Made by a program: the position numbers and the translations under genes. 64,000 nucleotides of DNA from Methanosarcina sp. MTP4 (GTDB lineage: Archaea > Halobacteriota > Methanosarcinia > Methanosarcinales > Methanosarcinaceae), in NCBI RefSeq assembly GCF_000970045.1, contig NZ_CP009505.1:2480001-2544000 (forward strand). Reading direction: 5' to 3'. Shown piece after piece: positions 20,288 to 28,489 of this stretch; position 1 is the first letter of the stretch; each line of letters begins with the position of its first letter. The notes under the pieces were generated by a model. That model was not told where the DNA came from. It made no database searches and worked only from the letters and a program-made list of their open reading frames with translations.

Positions 20288-20929
20288 TTACAGAAGCAAC
20301 TCTTTTGCCCTTGTAACGGCTTCGCTGGCGTTTTCCGCGTAGCAGTCCGCTCCGATTTTTTCAGCCCAGGCCTGAGTTGCGGGAGCTCCTCCTATCATGA
20401 CTTTCACCTTCTCACGGAGCCCTCCCTCTTTCAGGAGCTCGATGACTTCCTTCTGCCCCGGAAGAGTGGTTGTCATAAGCGCGGAAAGCCCGATCATGTC
20501 AGCCCCTGTTTCCTTTGCCTTTTCCACAAAGTTCCGGATCGGGACGTCCCTTCCGATGTCGTGTACCTCAAAACCCGCAGACTGGAGCATTGTGGAAACA
20601 ATGGACTTTCCGATGTCGTGGACATCTCCTTCCACGGTCCCGTTGACAATGACTCCGAGTTTCTTTCCCTGGTCCCCGGCAGGCATGCCGGCTTCCAGGA
20701 GACTAACTCCGGCAGTCATGGCATCAGCTGCCATCATCACATGGGGTAAGAAGAGTTTCCCCCTTTCAAAGAGGACTCCGACCTCGTTCATGCCGGCAGC
20801 AAGCCCCTTTTCAATGATTTCCGATGCAGGAATCTCAGACTTCGCTTTCTCCACGGCGGCAAGGACTGCGTCCTTTTTGCAGGAGATGATCGCATCCGAA
20901 AGTTCTTGCAGTAATTCTTCGCTGGTCAT
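20288..20929 (-). CDS. mtbC: Dimethylamine corrinoid protein MtbC
   Basis: Carries the corrinoid cofactor that accepts the methyl group from dimethylamine via MtbB and passes it to MtbA. The 213-residue protein has an N-terminal helical cap and a C-terminal cobalamin-binding domain with the lower-ligand motif GDVHDIG (His104), then SALMTT and IGGAP. It is the first gene of the leftward mtbC-mtbB-permease operon. The corrinoid proteins at 45, 52.5 and 59 kb are related but clearly different (for example CAHGMSIVSDKYD in place of [14 protein letters not shown]). Confidence 0.95.
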   Translation of the reverse strand: MTSEELLQELSDAIISCKKDAVLAAVEKAKSEIPASEIIEKGLAAGMNEVGVLFERGKLFLPHVMMAADAMTAGVSLLEAGMPAGDQGKKLGVIVNGTVEGDVHDIGKSIVSTMLQSAGFEVHDIGRDVPIRNFVEKAKETGADMIGLSALMTTTLPGQKEVIELLKEGGLREKVKVMIGGAPATQAWAEKIGADCYAENASEAVTRAKELLL

Positions 20930-20984
20930 CTGCTAATTCACTTCTCCATTTTTTGGCTGCACCATCATAGGCAACCGGTAACTT

Positions 20985-21012
20985 ATTACCGGTTAATATA
21001 TTATATAAAAGT
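20985..21012 (-). promoter_or_regulatory. Probable mtbC promoter (TATA region)
   Basis: Read on the minus strand, a strong AT box (aacttttatataatatatta) lies 65-80 nt before the mtbC ATG, placing a short leader in front of the operon. The assignment rests on position and composition only. Confidence 0.5.
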
Positions 21013-21453
21013 TTCTATCTGGTACGCAAAAAATGAAACTTATATTTAAATATATCTTCCGGGTCTTTGAATATGAAGAGGGATTTTCAAGAGCGAACTC
21101 GCACAGTACTGCAAGGTGTTCGGAAAATAAGCATGAAAACTTACAAAGTGTAAACTTTAAAGTAAATCAGAAAATGTGTTAGAAAACGTATTAGAGAATG
21201 TATTAGAGAACTTACCAGTGAATATTTTTCAATTTGATTTTCAGGTGCCGGGGCACTCACAGACCGCAGAGCGCAGCGAAGCGGACGGCTTTTCCAGGAT
21301 CCCCGAAAAATTGCATAGGAAAATTGAATTCAACCTCCACAGCAGTCCTTTAGTTCATAACTCAAACACAGCGTCTTTCATTCATAATTCAAAACAGAAA
21401 ACTTTAGATATTACTTTTTATTTATATTTAATGTGTAGCGGCCCTTATTCACT
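21013..21453. other. Intergenic region upstream of mtbC
   Basis: No gene seen. Four 12-bp units related to aatgtattagag lie around 21174-21221. They are followed by a REP-like element (21241-21300) and AT-rich DNA up to the end of the CinA/NMNAT-like gene. Confidence 0.5.
21238..21302. repeat. REP-like dispersed repeat (GCAGAGCGCAGCGA type), copy 1
   Basis: The sequence gattttcaggtgccgg, followed by ccgcagagcgcagcgaagcgg and acggcttttccag, recurs at 22955-23020 with few changes. The two copies flank the CinA/NMNAT-like gene in the same orientation. The cgcagagcgcagcga part contains short self-complementary blocks. The acggcttttccag end is the reverse complement of the ggaaaagccg start of the other REP-like copies. 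Confidence 0.8.
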
Positions 21454-22749
21454 TTATTTATTATCTCGCTTCTTTCTAATTTCCCTGGAAGACGTCCCAT
21501 CATCTGCATATTCGTCCATCGGGATTATCTCGCAAAACTCAAGAACTTCAGGATTGACGGAAATTTTAATGGATTTCCTGTGAAACACCATGAAACGTAC
21601 ATTCTTTTCCTTAAAACTCTTTAAAATGGCGGGTGTATCCACTGTGCCGTCATAGTATTTTGCGTCAAACAGCCTGTTAAAGGTATCAGCCCCAATGATG
21701 AAGGTGCTGTTCGGGAAAAGGTCGGCTTTTTGCAGGAAAAGCGGCGCGTTGGTCAGACAAACCCCACCCATGAAAGCTTCGTCTTTGTATTTCCTCAACG
21801 AATCAAGCCTCTGGTTCAGTGAGATAAAATCTATGGGCGGTTTGTCAACGTTCGTCAAAGAAATCTCGAAATGGGCGGGCGAATTATATTTCTTCGACGC
21901 CCAACTTGCCATGAAAACATGGTTCCTGTGGCAGGGGTCAAAAGAGCCGGAGAATACGAGTTTTATCTCTTCAGGCTTTATCTCTTCTGGAGCTTTTTTT
22001 GCGTCTTCGATTTCCTCATCAAAATTGATCCTTGCCATCCCAGCTGTTTCACGAGGACTGTCCGGGCTGAACCTCTGCTGTCTCAGAAGATCTCCTACCG
22101 CCCCGGAAACTGAAGCATATTTTTCAAAAACTTCTTCTTTTTTTCTTTCCCCTTCTGCTGCCTCAACACCGGTTCCGATTTCACCTGGCATTCCGATCCC
22201 ATTCGGCAAATCAATTTCAGGAACACCGCAGTAGCGGGCGAGCACATTGAGAATCAGGGCTGCAGCAATCTTTTCTTCCTCTTCCCTTGTCCGGTCCACT
22301 GTCAGTTCAAGGGTTCTGACCCCGGTTTCACGATATGCCTGTATGGCAACATGGACTTCGTGTTTTCTTCCTTCCCGCTCGTTTGCCGCCTTGAGCTTGC
22401 AGGTCGCTCCGATCCCGATTACGTCCTGATCTGTGGAGCCGTCGGAGCCGTCGGAGCCTTTTGACAGTTCAAGAGCTCGCTGGTAGGCAACCATTGCCAT
22501 GAGCCTTGCGGTTTTCTCCGAGCAGTACTTCTCAGGTTTTCTTCCGAGGAAGCGGTCCATCGCCTCCATACCGTATGGGACAAACGCGTCCAGTACTGTT
22601 GCCGAGCCGCTGCCGTGCCGGAGCAATTCCCCAATAACTTCGGCTCCGCCGCCGGTTATTGCCAGAACTACTTTGCAGGAGGATTCGTGGATCTGGAAAA
22701 TGCGTTCAAGAAGTATGCTGTTTTCATCTGCAGCCGATTTATCTGCCAT
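21454..22749 (-). CDS. CinA C-terminal domain fused to a nicotinate-nucleotide adenylyltransferase-like domain
   Basis: A 431-residue two-domain protein. The first part (about residues 1-180) resembles the CinA C-terminal family (nicotinamide-nucleotide amidase type), with VLAITGGGAEVIGELL and a VIGIGATCKL segment. After a linker rich in Glu/Lys, the second part (about 265-431) is a nucleotidylyltransferase with GSFDPCHRNH in place of the usual GxFxPxHxGH motif and GTSSREIRK in place of ISSTxIR. The two domains would suit linked steps of pyridine-nucleotide recycling (deamidation then adenylylation), which is inference from the families. I use the ATG at 22749; a TTG precedes it. Confidence 0.8.
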   Translation of the reverse strand: MADKSAADENSILLERIFQIHESSCKVVLAITGGGAEVIGELLRHGSGSATVLDAFVPYGMEAMDRFLGRKPEKYCSEKTARLMAMVAYQRALELSKGSDGSDGSTDQDVIGIGATCKLKAANEREGRKHEVHVAIQAYRETGVRTLELTVDRTREEEEKIAAALILNVLARYCGVPEIDLPNGIGMPGEIGTGVEAAEGERKKEEVFEKYASVSGAVGDLLRQQRFSPDSPRETAGMARINFDEEIEDAKKAPEEIKPEEIKLVFSGSFDPCHRNHVFMASWASKKYNSPAHFEISLTNVDKPPIDFISLNQRLDSLRKYKDEAFMGGVCLTNAPLFLQKADLFPNSTFIIGADTFNRLFDAKYYDGTVDTPAILKSFKEKNVRFMVFHRKSIKISVNPEVLEFCEIIPMDEYADDGTSSREIRKKRDNK

Positions 22750-22954
22750 CAATAAGGTGGATACACTTGATAAGATTATAAATATTATTATTCACGCAAG
22801 GTTGATGTTCGAAATTTCAGGTGTCAGGTATTCAGGGTTCAGTGTTCAAGAATCTGTATTTCGATCTCCGGTTCCTCAAGTTTCGGATCTTCAAGTATCA
22901 GGTGGCTTGCTATTTTCGGATATTTCGGTGCCGTGAAACCGGGTTTCGATTTGA

Positions 22955-23020
22955 TTTTCAGGTACCGGCGTTCTCAACGGCCGCAGAGCGCAGCGAGGCG
23001 GACGGCTTTTCCAGAAATTC
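22955..23020. repeat. REP-like dispersed repeat (GCAGAGCGCAGCGA type), copy 2
   Basis: Partner of the element at 21238-21302. It shares gattttcaggtaccgg, cgcagagcgcagcgaggcgg and acggcttttccag. It lies upstream of the CinA/NMNAT-like gene start, so the gene is bracketed by direct copies 1.7 kb apart. Confidence 0.8.
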
Positions 23021-23231
23021 TGACAGAGCTAAAGTTATGAAAAAAAATAAGTGTGTCCAGTTTTTTTAATTTTCCATTTAAATGCGAATTATTTAATTAT
23101 ATTCTCATTTAGCTGGAAATTGTTAGTTGGTATGAATCTGATTTCTTCTGTCAATGTGGAATTTTCGCCACATGATATATAATATATGTGAACATTTTCC
23201 CACATATTCTGAATTCGACTGAGATTTCTTT

Positions 23232-23903
23232 TTAACTCCCATATTTTTTTAATTCATTCTCATAATACTCTTCGCTCAATCTCTCCACCTCTCCAAGAAT
23301 CGGGATATAGAGCCCTTCGTCTGCAAGTATGTCAAGTCTTTCTCCTACCCATGTTATCCAAACATTCTGCCCACTTAACCTGATCTGGTTTTTGAGTTCA
23401 TCAAGAATTATTTCCCACTCGATGCCTCTTTTTGCAAGAGAAATGCAGTCTTCAATGTCTCCACTCCTTTCGGTCATTGTCTTGAATAAGAAAACGTCTT
23501 CATTGGAGCAGAGATAAACAGCAAGTCTGTCCAGAACTAAATATTCTCTGGCCCTTTCAACCATTGAATCCGTGACCGAAAACTTCCCGCAGACACTTGT
23601 CTGGAAGAGATCTATTCTAAAATCTTCCCTCTCCAGGACCTGGCTGACATTCATATGGATGTATTCAGCTCCTGGTTTTGTACTTTTGAAACCAAGGCTG
23701 TTAAGGGTATTTTCAAACAGTTTAAAGTCATGCATGTTTCGGACGACAAGGTCTATATCTTTTGTTGCAGGCTTGAGGCCCTGTTCCAGAAGTACTGTCC
23801 CGCCAATAACAAAAATTTCAAGTTTTTCAGTTTCAGGAGTTATATGTAAGGAGCTATCAATTTCTCTAAAAAGGCTCTGGATTTCTTCTACGCTCTCTAT
23901 CAT
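23232..23903 (-). CDS. Nucleotidyltransferase of an AbiE-like pair
   Basis: A 223-residue protein with a nucleotidyltransferase core: VIGGTVLLEQ (GG at 34-35) and KDIDLVV (D49, D51), typical of the DNA-polymerase-beta-like superfamily to which AbiEii and MNT toxins belong. A third acidic residue is likely in FRIDLFQ near residue 97. The gene overlaps the upstream HTH gene by 4 bp (ATGA), so the two are translated together. The HTH/NTase pairing recalls AbiEi/AbiEii type IV toxin-antitoxin systems, but sequence family membership was judged by eye. Confidence 0.8.
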   Translation of the reverse strand: MIESVEEIQSLFREIDSSLHITPETEKLEIFVIGGTVLLEQGLKPATKDIDLVVRNMHDFKLFENTLNSLGFKSTKPGAEYIHMNVSQVLEREDFRIDLFQTSVCGKFSVTDSMVERAREYLVLDRLAVYLCSNEDVFLFKTMTERSGDIEDCISLAKRGIEWEIILDELKNQIRLSGQNVWITWVGERLDILADEGLYIPILGEVERLSEEYYENELKKYGS

Positions 23904-24799
23904 TGTTCCTTCCCTCCCTTGATCTCAATCCCATACATCTCAGCCTTTTCCTTTATTTCTTCAAAATCAGGATATCCCTTGATCCTTTCCCCCTGCAAAA
24001 CAAGCTCCAGGTTCTTAACTATCTTATGTTTCACATCCTTCAGTTCTTCCTCATACTTACAGTAGTACAGTGCAAGGAATATGAGATGCCTGACAGAAGG
24101 CTCTTTTTCCGTAACATAAAGCGCATGCCTGAAGATATCTTCTCTTGTGAGCTCTTTTTCCGGTGCTTTATCCGAATAGTAATAATAGGTGGTTGGCAAA
24201 AGGAGCTTGATCCCTTCCTTTTCGAAGACCGAGAACCCCGTCTTTTCCCCTGAATCCCCTCCGTACTTATTCGAATAGATGACCTCATCCCTGCCCCTGT
24301 AGTATATCACCGAATTATAAGGCACCCACGGGTCAAGCAGCCTTTCGATATTCCTTATTTCCCTCAGCAGGCCTGCAACATCTCCCCAGAGCCTTTCATT
24401 GAGTACATACCGTTCCCCGTCTTTTTTTACCAGGCTTATTTTCAGGGCTTTTTTCAGGAAAGCATAGACCGTGCTCTTTTTCACATCCGCTTCTTCGGTG
24501 ATTTCATTCACAGTTTTTGCTTCGAGCAGGGAGATGAGTATCGGGGTTCCGGAATCTGCCAGAACGGGTATCAAATTCGGGTAGGAATCGAGAATCCGGG
24601 TAAGCCTGACCATCAACGTGCTTTTTTTCGGGACGATTTCTCCATCTGAGAGGGCTGCAAGGTCTTTTCCCTCAAGCTTTTGCACGATTCGGTAGATGTG
24701 TTTTTCACTTTTGTTGAGAGCTTCGGCTACGGTGCTTATTGAGGTGTTGCCTTTTGCGAGTTCTGCGATGGTTTGGAGTTCGGTTCTGGAAAAATACAT
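23900..24799 (-). CDS. Winged-helix regulator, probable antitoxin-like partner of the nucleotidyltransferase
   Basis: A protein of about 299 residues with two helix-turn-helix units. The first is at about residues 1-50 (ISTVAEALNKSEKHIYRIVQKLEGK) and the second at about 88-120 (TVNEITEEADVKKSTVYAFLKKALK). A C-terminal domain of about 180 residues was not recognised. It overlaps the nucleotidyltransferase start by 4 bp. I prefer the ATG at 24799 over a TTG nine bases upstream. The TATA-like box is only about 25 nt from this ATG, so the transcript may be nearly leaderless. Confidence 0.78.
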   Translation of the reverse strand: MYFSRTELQTIAELAKGNTSISTVAEALNKSEKHIYRIVQKLEGKDLAALSDGEIVPKKSTLMVRLTRILDSYPNLIPVLADSGTPILISLLEAKTVNEITEEADVKKSTVYAFLKKALKISLVKKDGERYVLNERLWGDVAGLLREIRNIERLLDPWVPYNSVIYYRGRDEVIYSNKYGGDSGEKTGFSVFEKEGIKLLLPTTYYYYSDKAPEKELTREDIFRHALYVTEKEPSVRHLIFLALYYCKYEEELKDVKHKIVKNLELVLQGERIKGYPDFEEIKEKAEMYGIEIKGGKEQ

Positions 24800-24814
24800 T
24801 AATTCCAATTATAT

Positions 24815-24837
24815 GCGAATATGATATAAGTTTTCGC
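24815..24837 (-). promoter_or_regulatory. Inverted repeat overlapping the TATA box of the HTH/NTase operon
   Basis: A GCGAA-N13-TTCGC inverted repeat encloses an AT box (cttatatcat on the minus strand) 16-38 nt before the ATG at 24799. Its position suggests an operator for autorepression by the HTH protein. This is inference from position and symmetry. Confidence 0.5.
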
Positions 24838-24911
24838 TTTTTAGTGGAAAATTAACTGGGTGGTAGTTTGGCATTCTGTGTGGAAAGTCAGTTCATTAGG
24901 TAGGTAGGTAG

Positions 24912-25051
24912 ATTGTGCAGCAAGCCGCTGCACAATTTTGTAAATCCTTCCCTCGGCAGATAAGCAACCTGAAGTGTTTCAGGCTCAATTGTCTCCGCAG
25001 TGCGGAGACAATTCACTCATTGAATTGTCGCCTCAGTGCGGCGACAATTTC
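24912..25051. repeat. Cluster of four perfect hairpins
   Basis: Four stem-loops lie within 140 bp. They are ttgtgcagc/gctgcacaa (24913-24935), cctgaa/ttcagg (24968-24983), a 13-bp stem aattgtctccgca/tgcggagacaatt with a one-base loop (24987-25013), and a 10-bp stem aattgtcgcc/ggcgacaatt (25023-25049). The last two share the outer aattgtc/gacaatt arms but have different, still complementary inner bases. That implies selection for pairing or a shared origin. Confidence 0.85.
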
Positions 25052-25074
25052 TTTGTGAGATATATAAATCAGTT

Positions 25075-25275
25075 CACGGCACCAAGAAGGATCTCCTGAG
25101 GGCAATCCCCGGGGAATTATCAGGCAAAGTTCTCGTATGCTGGTGCTGGCCCGATCAATGCCATGGGGACATACTGGCATACCTGGCTAACAACCCGGAC
25201 AGGATCGAAGAATTCAGGCAGGGGAAAAATCCGATGAAGGGGAAGGTCCAGTCGACTCTGGGGAGTTTTGAATGA
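25075..25275 (+). pseudogene. DUF4326-type gene fragment, 5' truncated
   Basis: The frame encodes GKVLVCWCWPDQCHGDILAYLANN, matching the C-terminal half of DUF4326 proteins (pattern GK-L-CWC-P--CHGD-L). The N-terminal half is missing: the frame runs upstream into the hairpin cluster. It is most likely a decayed remnant. A short active protein starting near 25036 is possible but less likely. Confidence 0.6.
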
Positions 25276-25585
25276 GGGAGGAGAGACAGCCTGATTCTAA
25301 AGTTTTGTATATGCATAAGGTTGCGTGGGACAGTTTTCAAATCAAACTCGCCAGAAGTAAAACAATACTGTATTCCATGTCATTTTCACTGCCTCTGTGA
25401 CCTGCTGCCCGTCCCCATCACCAGGACCGTGGACCCAGAGACCCGCATCGAAAACCGCGACTTTTCCCGGCAGATGGACCGGGACTTCAACTTCCTGGAC
25501 GACCGGGCAGACTCCGAGCCTGAAAAAAGATCCCACCGCCCGATTGACAAAATTATTGCACGAACCTTTTCCTATATCCCGAGTG
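25276..25585. other. Intergenic region with an unrecognised coding-like fragment
   Basis: From about 25410 to 25590 the plus strand has GC-rich, coding-like sequence (RTVDPETRIENRDFSR and following residues) without a credible start. It runs to the end of the convergent CPBP gene. I read it as the remnant of an unidentified gene. Confidence 0.35.
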
Positions 25586-26359
25586 TCAGCTAGCGGCGAA
25601 CGAGGCTGTGAGCATGACCAGGAAGACGATGTTGACAATCACATGAGCAATCATGGATACGTAGATGCTCCGTTTTTGCCACGCGACTAGAGCCAAGGGC
25701 AGGAACCCGACGGCTATCTGAGGCCACCGCCACGGCGACCACACATGATATATGCTGAACAGGAGGGTGTTGAGAATCGGCGCCCATATGCCATAGCGGT
25801 CAATCCGTGGGAGAAGATAGCCGCGGAAGTACAGTTCCTCGGTCATTGGACCGACCAGGCCATTGAACACAAATGCTATGACTAAGAACGCTGCGAAAAC
25901 GCCCGCAGAAGGTGAATCGCCCTCCGCATTCGTCTGCGAAAACTGCAGTATCGAATCGGGCAACCACGAGGGCAACCAATCGATGACCCAGCCTTCCAGC
26001 AACAATATCCACACGATTAGTGTGAAGATGAACCATATAGCCAGACCAATGGCCATTGGCAGCAGCTGTCCGGGAGGAAGCTTGGATCTGTAATCTGTAA
26101 CGGCAAGTGGAGACCACGAGCCGATTATCCTGCGAGAGGCGATAGCCAGGCACCCGAGTTCGAGGGGTACGATCACGAGTCCGATACCGCCGAAGAGGGC
26201 GAAGATTGGATCCAGTCCCCATCCCTTCAATACTGGTGTCGTCCCGACGATGAACGTGCCTAGCGCCACGCCCGGGAAGAGACTCAGGACAACAGACAGC
26301 CAAAGAGGATGCTGTGGGGTATGGCTGTGCTCTATGGTCTTTCGCTCATTTTCGCTCAT
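25586..26359 (-). CDS. CPBP-family intramembrane metalloprotease (CAAX protease-like)
   Basis: A 257-residue membrane protein with about seven hydrophobic segments. The signature is MTEELYFRGYLLPR (EE-x3-R), followed by the second motif LLFSIYHVW and a third SMIAHVIVN, which supply the glutamate and histidine metal ligands. Such proteins act as membrane proteases or, in some cases, protect against self-made peptides; no neighbour indicates a substrate. The start is ATG at 26359 (a GTG two codons upstream is possible). The gene sits between decayed fragments, and its codon use differs from its neighbours, which is compatible with transfer. Confidence 0.85.
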   Translation of the reverse strand: MSENERKTIEHSHTPQHPLWLSVVLSLFPGVALGTFIVGTTPVLKGWGLDPIFALFGGIGLVIVPLELGCLAIASRRIIGSWSPLAVTDYRSKLPPGQLLPMAIGLAIWFIFTLIVWILLLEGWVIDWLPSWLPDSILQFSQTNAEGDSPSAGVFAAFLVIAFVFNGLVGPMTEELYFRGYLLPRIDRYGIWAPILNTLLFSIYHVWSPWRWPQIAVGFLPLALVAWQKRSIYVSMIAHVIVNIVFLVMLTASFAAS

Positions 26360-26625
26360 AATCACTCTTCTTTAACTCGATATTGCTTAATGTTTCAGGA
26401 TTCTTTCACTGAATGACAAGTCGTTTGTCTGGATTCAATGATATTATGACAAATTTTAGCGCTCGACCGAGCGGTTTTTCTCCAAATTATCCAGTTTATT
26501 TGGTCCACTAACCAATTTTTGTTTATAGAAACAAGTTATACCTTAGTTCTATTTTAAAATAAAATAGATAAACCTTTTGAAATTAATTATTAAAAGTAAA
26601 TATATTAAAAACAATTATTATTTAT

Positions 26626-26668
26626 GGGAAAAGCCGTTCAGCCACGGCTGAACGGTGAGAACCCCGTT
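26626..26668. repeat. REP-like hairpin with a 10-bp perfect stem
   Basis: The stem is ccgttcagcc (26634-26643) and ggctgaacgg (26646-26655) with a two-base loop. It is preceded by gggaaaag, the leader seen in the other REP-like copies, and followed by tgagaacccc. Confidence 0.8.
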
Positions 26669-26838
26669 TCTCTATTCTACAGAGCCCCCAGTGCCGGGCC
26701 CTGCACGGCACCGTCTTCAGGTCGAAATCTTCCGAGGCCAGGCCACACAGAGCCTATGGATGGATTATAATTTGATTCTTGAGTACCCAACCCAAACAAT
26801 AAATATATAATTGTTAACGTCGTTAACAATATTAAGAA

Positions 26839-27048
26839 ATGTCTCTCTTCATTGAAGGCACCGCTTTTCCCCTCGGGGAACTCAATAGAAACGGCTGGGG
26901 CGTGCCGTTCTCCGAAGCAGGGAACGCTATCTCTTCTCTCAAAAACAGCGTGATCTGGATATACCCGCGTGATACTTCCCATATTTGTGGCATTCTTGAA
27001 GACCCGTTTGCCGAGAACAGTATTTATATAAAAAATATGTATGTATAG
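26839..27048 (+). pseudogene. Truncated unrecognised gene fragment
   Basis: Sixty-nine codons starting at ATG 26839, with a coding-like first 55 residues (FPLGELNRNGWGVPFSEA and following). The last residues run into AT-rich noncoding sequence. The opening recalls the first residues of larger proteins in archaeal proviruses, but I cannot confirm this. Treat it as a remnant of unknown family. Confidence 0.35.
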
Positions 27049-27082
27049 GTCTCTCTTCTTCCTCTTCTTTTCCATTTACATC

Positions 27083-27130
27083 TTGGAAAAGCCGGCTGCC
27101 TTCGGCACCCGGTGAGAGCCCGGGGTCCAA
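27083..27130. repeat. REP-like dispersed repeat (GGAAAAGCCG type)
   Basis: tggaaaagccggctgccttcgg followed by cacccggtgagagcccggggtcc. It shares its start with the copies at 13428 and 32343 and its gtgagarccc end with 26626-26668. Confidence 0.65.
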
Positions 27131-27250
27131 TAAAGCGAAGACTAAACGCCCGCCGGAAAATTAGAAAACGGAATCAAAAAAGAATTCTGGCGCTTAACTT
27201 AAAATTAGATAATTCCGGTTTTCCTGAATAATTAAATTGCAGGTCCTCAC

Positions 27251-28339
27251 TCATATCAACAAATCCTCTATCCCCGCCCCCCTCACAATCTCAATTGCCT
27301 CTGCCTCTTCCTCAAACGTCAGCCCTCTTGCGATTTCCGGGTACTCCATCGCCCGATAGACGGGCCTGTACTGGAACATGAGGTTAAACCTGACCCTAGG
27401 AATATGCTCGGAAACCCATTCGGCAATCGGTTTTGTGCAGCAGTCGAGGTGGCCGGGGAGGACCAGGTGGCGAAGGAGGATTTCGGCGGTCTCGTAGGCG
27501 AATTCGAAGTTTGGACGGACGACTTCCAGGTAGTTTTTGACTTTCGAGTACTTGCGGGCGCAGGCGTCGTTTCCGTATTTGAAGTCCCCGAGGTAGACGT
27601 CTACCACGCCTTCCAGGAGGCGGGCGATTTCGGGGGAGTGATACATGTTCGAGTTCCAGACGATGGGGGTGTTTTCGGAAAGTTCCCGGACGGTTTTCAG
27701 GACGGTGTGCGGGTGGGGGGTCGGGGTTACGAAGTTTACGTTCTTTGCCCCGTGCAGCCTTCGGACGTCGATCAGTTTTGCAAGTTTCCGGGGTTCGACT
27801 TCGGTACCGGAATCTGGGAAGGTGGAGATGTCCCAGTTCTGGCAGTAGACGCAAGCAAAGACACAGCCTGTAAAAAAGATCGTGTGGGAGGGGACAAGCT
27901 CGGGCTCTTCTCCCATGTGCAGGAACTCCGAGGCGATCCGGGAAACGTCGGTTAGCCTGCAAAAGCCTTTTTCGCCTGCCTTCCGGGAAACCCCGCAGCG
28001 GCGCTCGCAGGCATGGCAGTTTTCCAGGACCTGGTCAACGATTGCGACCTTCAGGTCAAGGAGGGAAGGGGAGGCTTTTTCGAGTTCCAGAAAGCCGTCG
28101 GTCAGGAGCTTTAACTTATCCGAGGCATCAGGGTATGCAAGGGCTCTCAGGGCTTCGGTTTCGAGCTCTTTCCGGAGTATCCGGTATTTATCCATTTCCT
28201 GGGAATGGGCGGCCCAGAGCTCTTCAAGCGGCATATCAGCTTCAAACTCTGCCGGGATTCGCTCGCTTATCTTGAAAAGGGCAGGCAATTCGTTTCTCTG
28301 TACCCTGAGATAGCGCTTCAGGTACTTCGGAGCTGCCAT
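27251..28339 (-). CDS. Radical SAM protein, pyruvate-formate-lyase-activase-like
   Basis: A 362-residue radical SAM enzyme. The cluster motif is GCVFACVYCQNWD (C-x3-C-x2-C), preceded by a CHACERRCGV-x-FCRL cysteine set that is usual in the PflA-like proteins of archaea. A VNFVTPTPHPH segment follows. Substrate is unknown. I start at ATG 28339 (MAAPKYLKRYL) because the 39 codons upstream look noncoding (repetitive HSIHRKAF / NIHKKAF) and the conserved body begins here. No clear ribosome-binding site was seen. Confidence 0.85.
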   Translation of the reverse strand: MAAPKYLKRYLRVQRNELPALFKISERIPAEFEADMPLEELWAAHSQEMDKYRILRKELETEALRALAYPDASDKLKLLTDGFLELEKASPSLLDLKVAIVDQVLENCHACERRCGVSRKAGEKGFCRLTDVSRIASEFLHMGEEPELVPSHTIFFTGCVFACVYCQNWDISTFPDSGTEVEPRKLAKLIDVRRLHGAKNVNFVTPTPHPHTVLKTVRELSENTPIVWNSNMYHSPEIARLLEGVVDVYLGDFKYGNDACARKYSKVKNYLEVVRPNFEFAYETAEILLRHLVLPGHLDCCTKPIAEWVSEHIPRVRFNLMFQYRPVYRAMEYPEIARGLTFEEEAEAIEIVRGAGIEDLLI

Positions 28340-28489
28340 ATGGAAATATTGGTCTGCATGGCTTGAATGTTTTGTCGTGAATGCTTTTTTGTGGATGTTT
28401 TGTGATGGATGTTGTGCTGGGAATGCTTTACGGTGAATACTGTGTGGTGCCGACATGTTTAAGTGCTTTTAGTATGTGGATGGCTGTTT

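Larger units (their letters stand above)
26360..27250. other. Intergenic region with repeats and a short gene remnant
   Basis: AT-rich DNA (26380-26620), then REP-like hairpins at 26626-26668 and 27083-27130. Between them a frame at 26839-27048 (starting MSLFIEGTAFPLGELN) has a natural-looking start but stops after 69 codons and was not recognised. It resembles the N-terminus of a longer protein. Other frames in the stretch look spurious. Confidence 0.4.

Noticed and set aside
24912-25051. CRISPR array
   Set aside because: Hairpins differ in sequence, no regular spacers, and no cas genes nearby.
26677-27075. 132-codon minus-strand gene
   Set aside because: Low coding character, overlaps the plus-strand remnant and repeats.
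28340-28456. Longer N-terminus of the radical SAM protein
   Set aside because: Contains a repetitive His/Lys-rich stretch unlike the family; the conserved protein begins at 28339.
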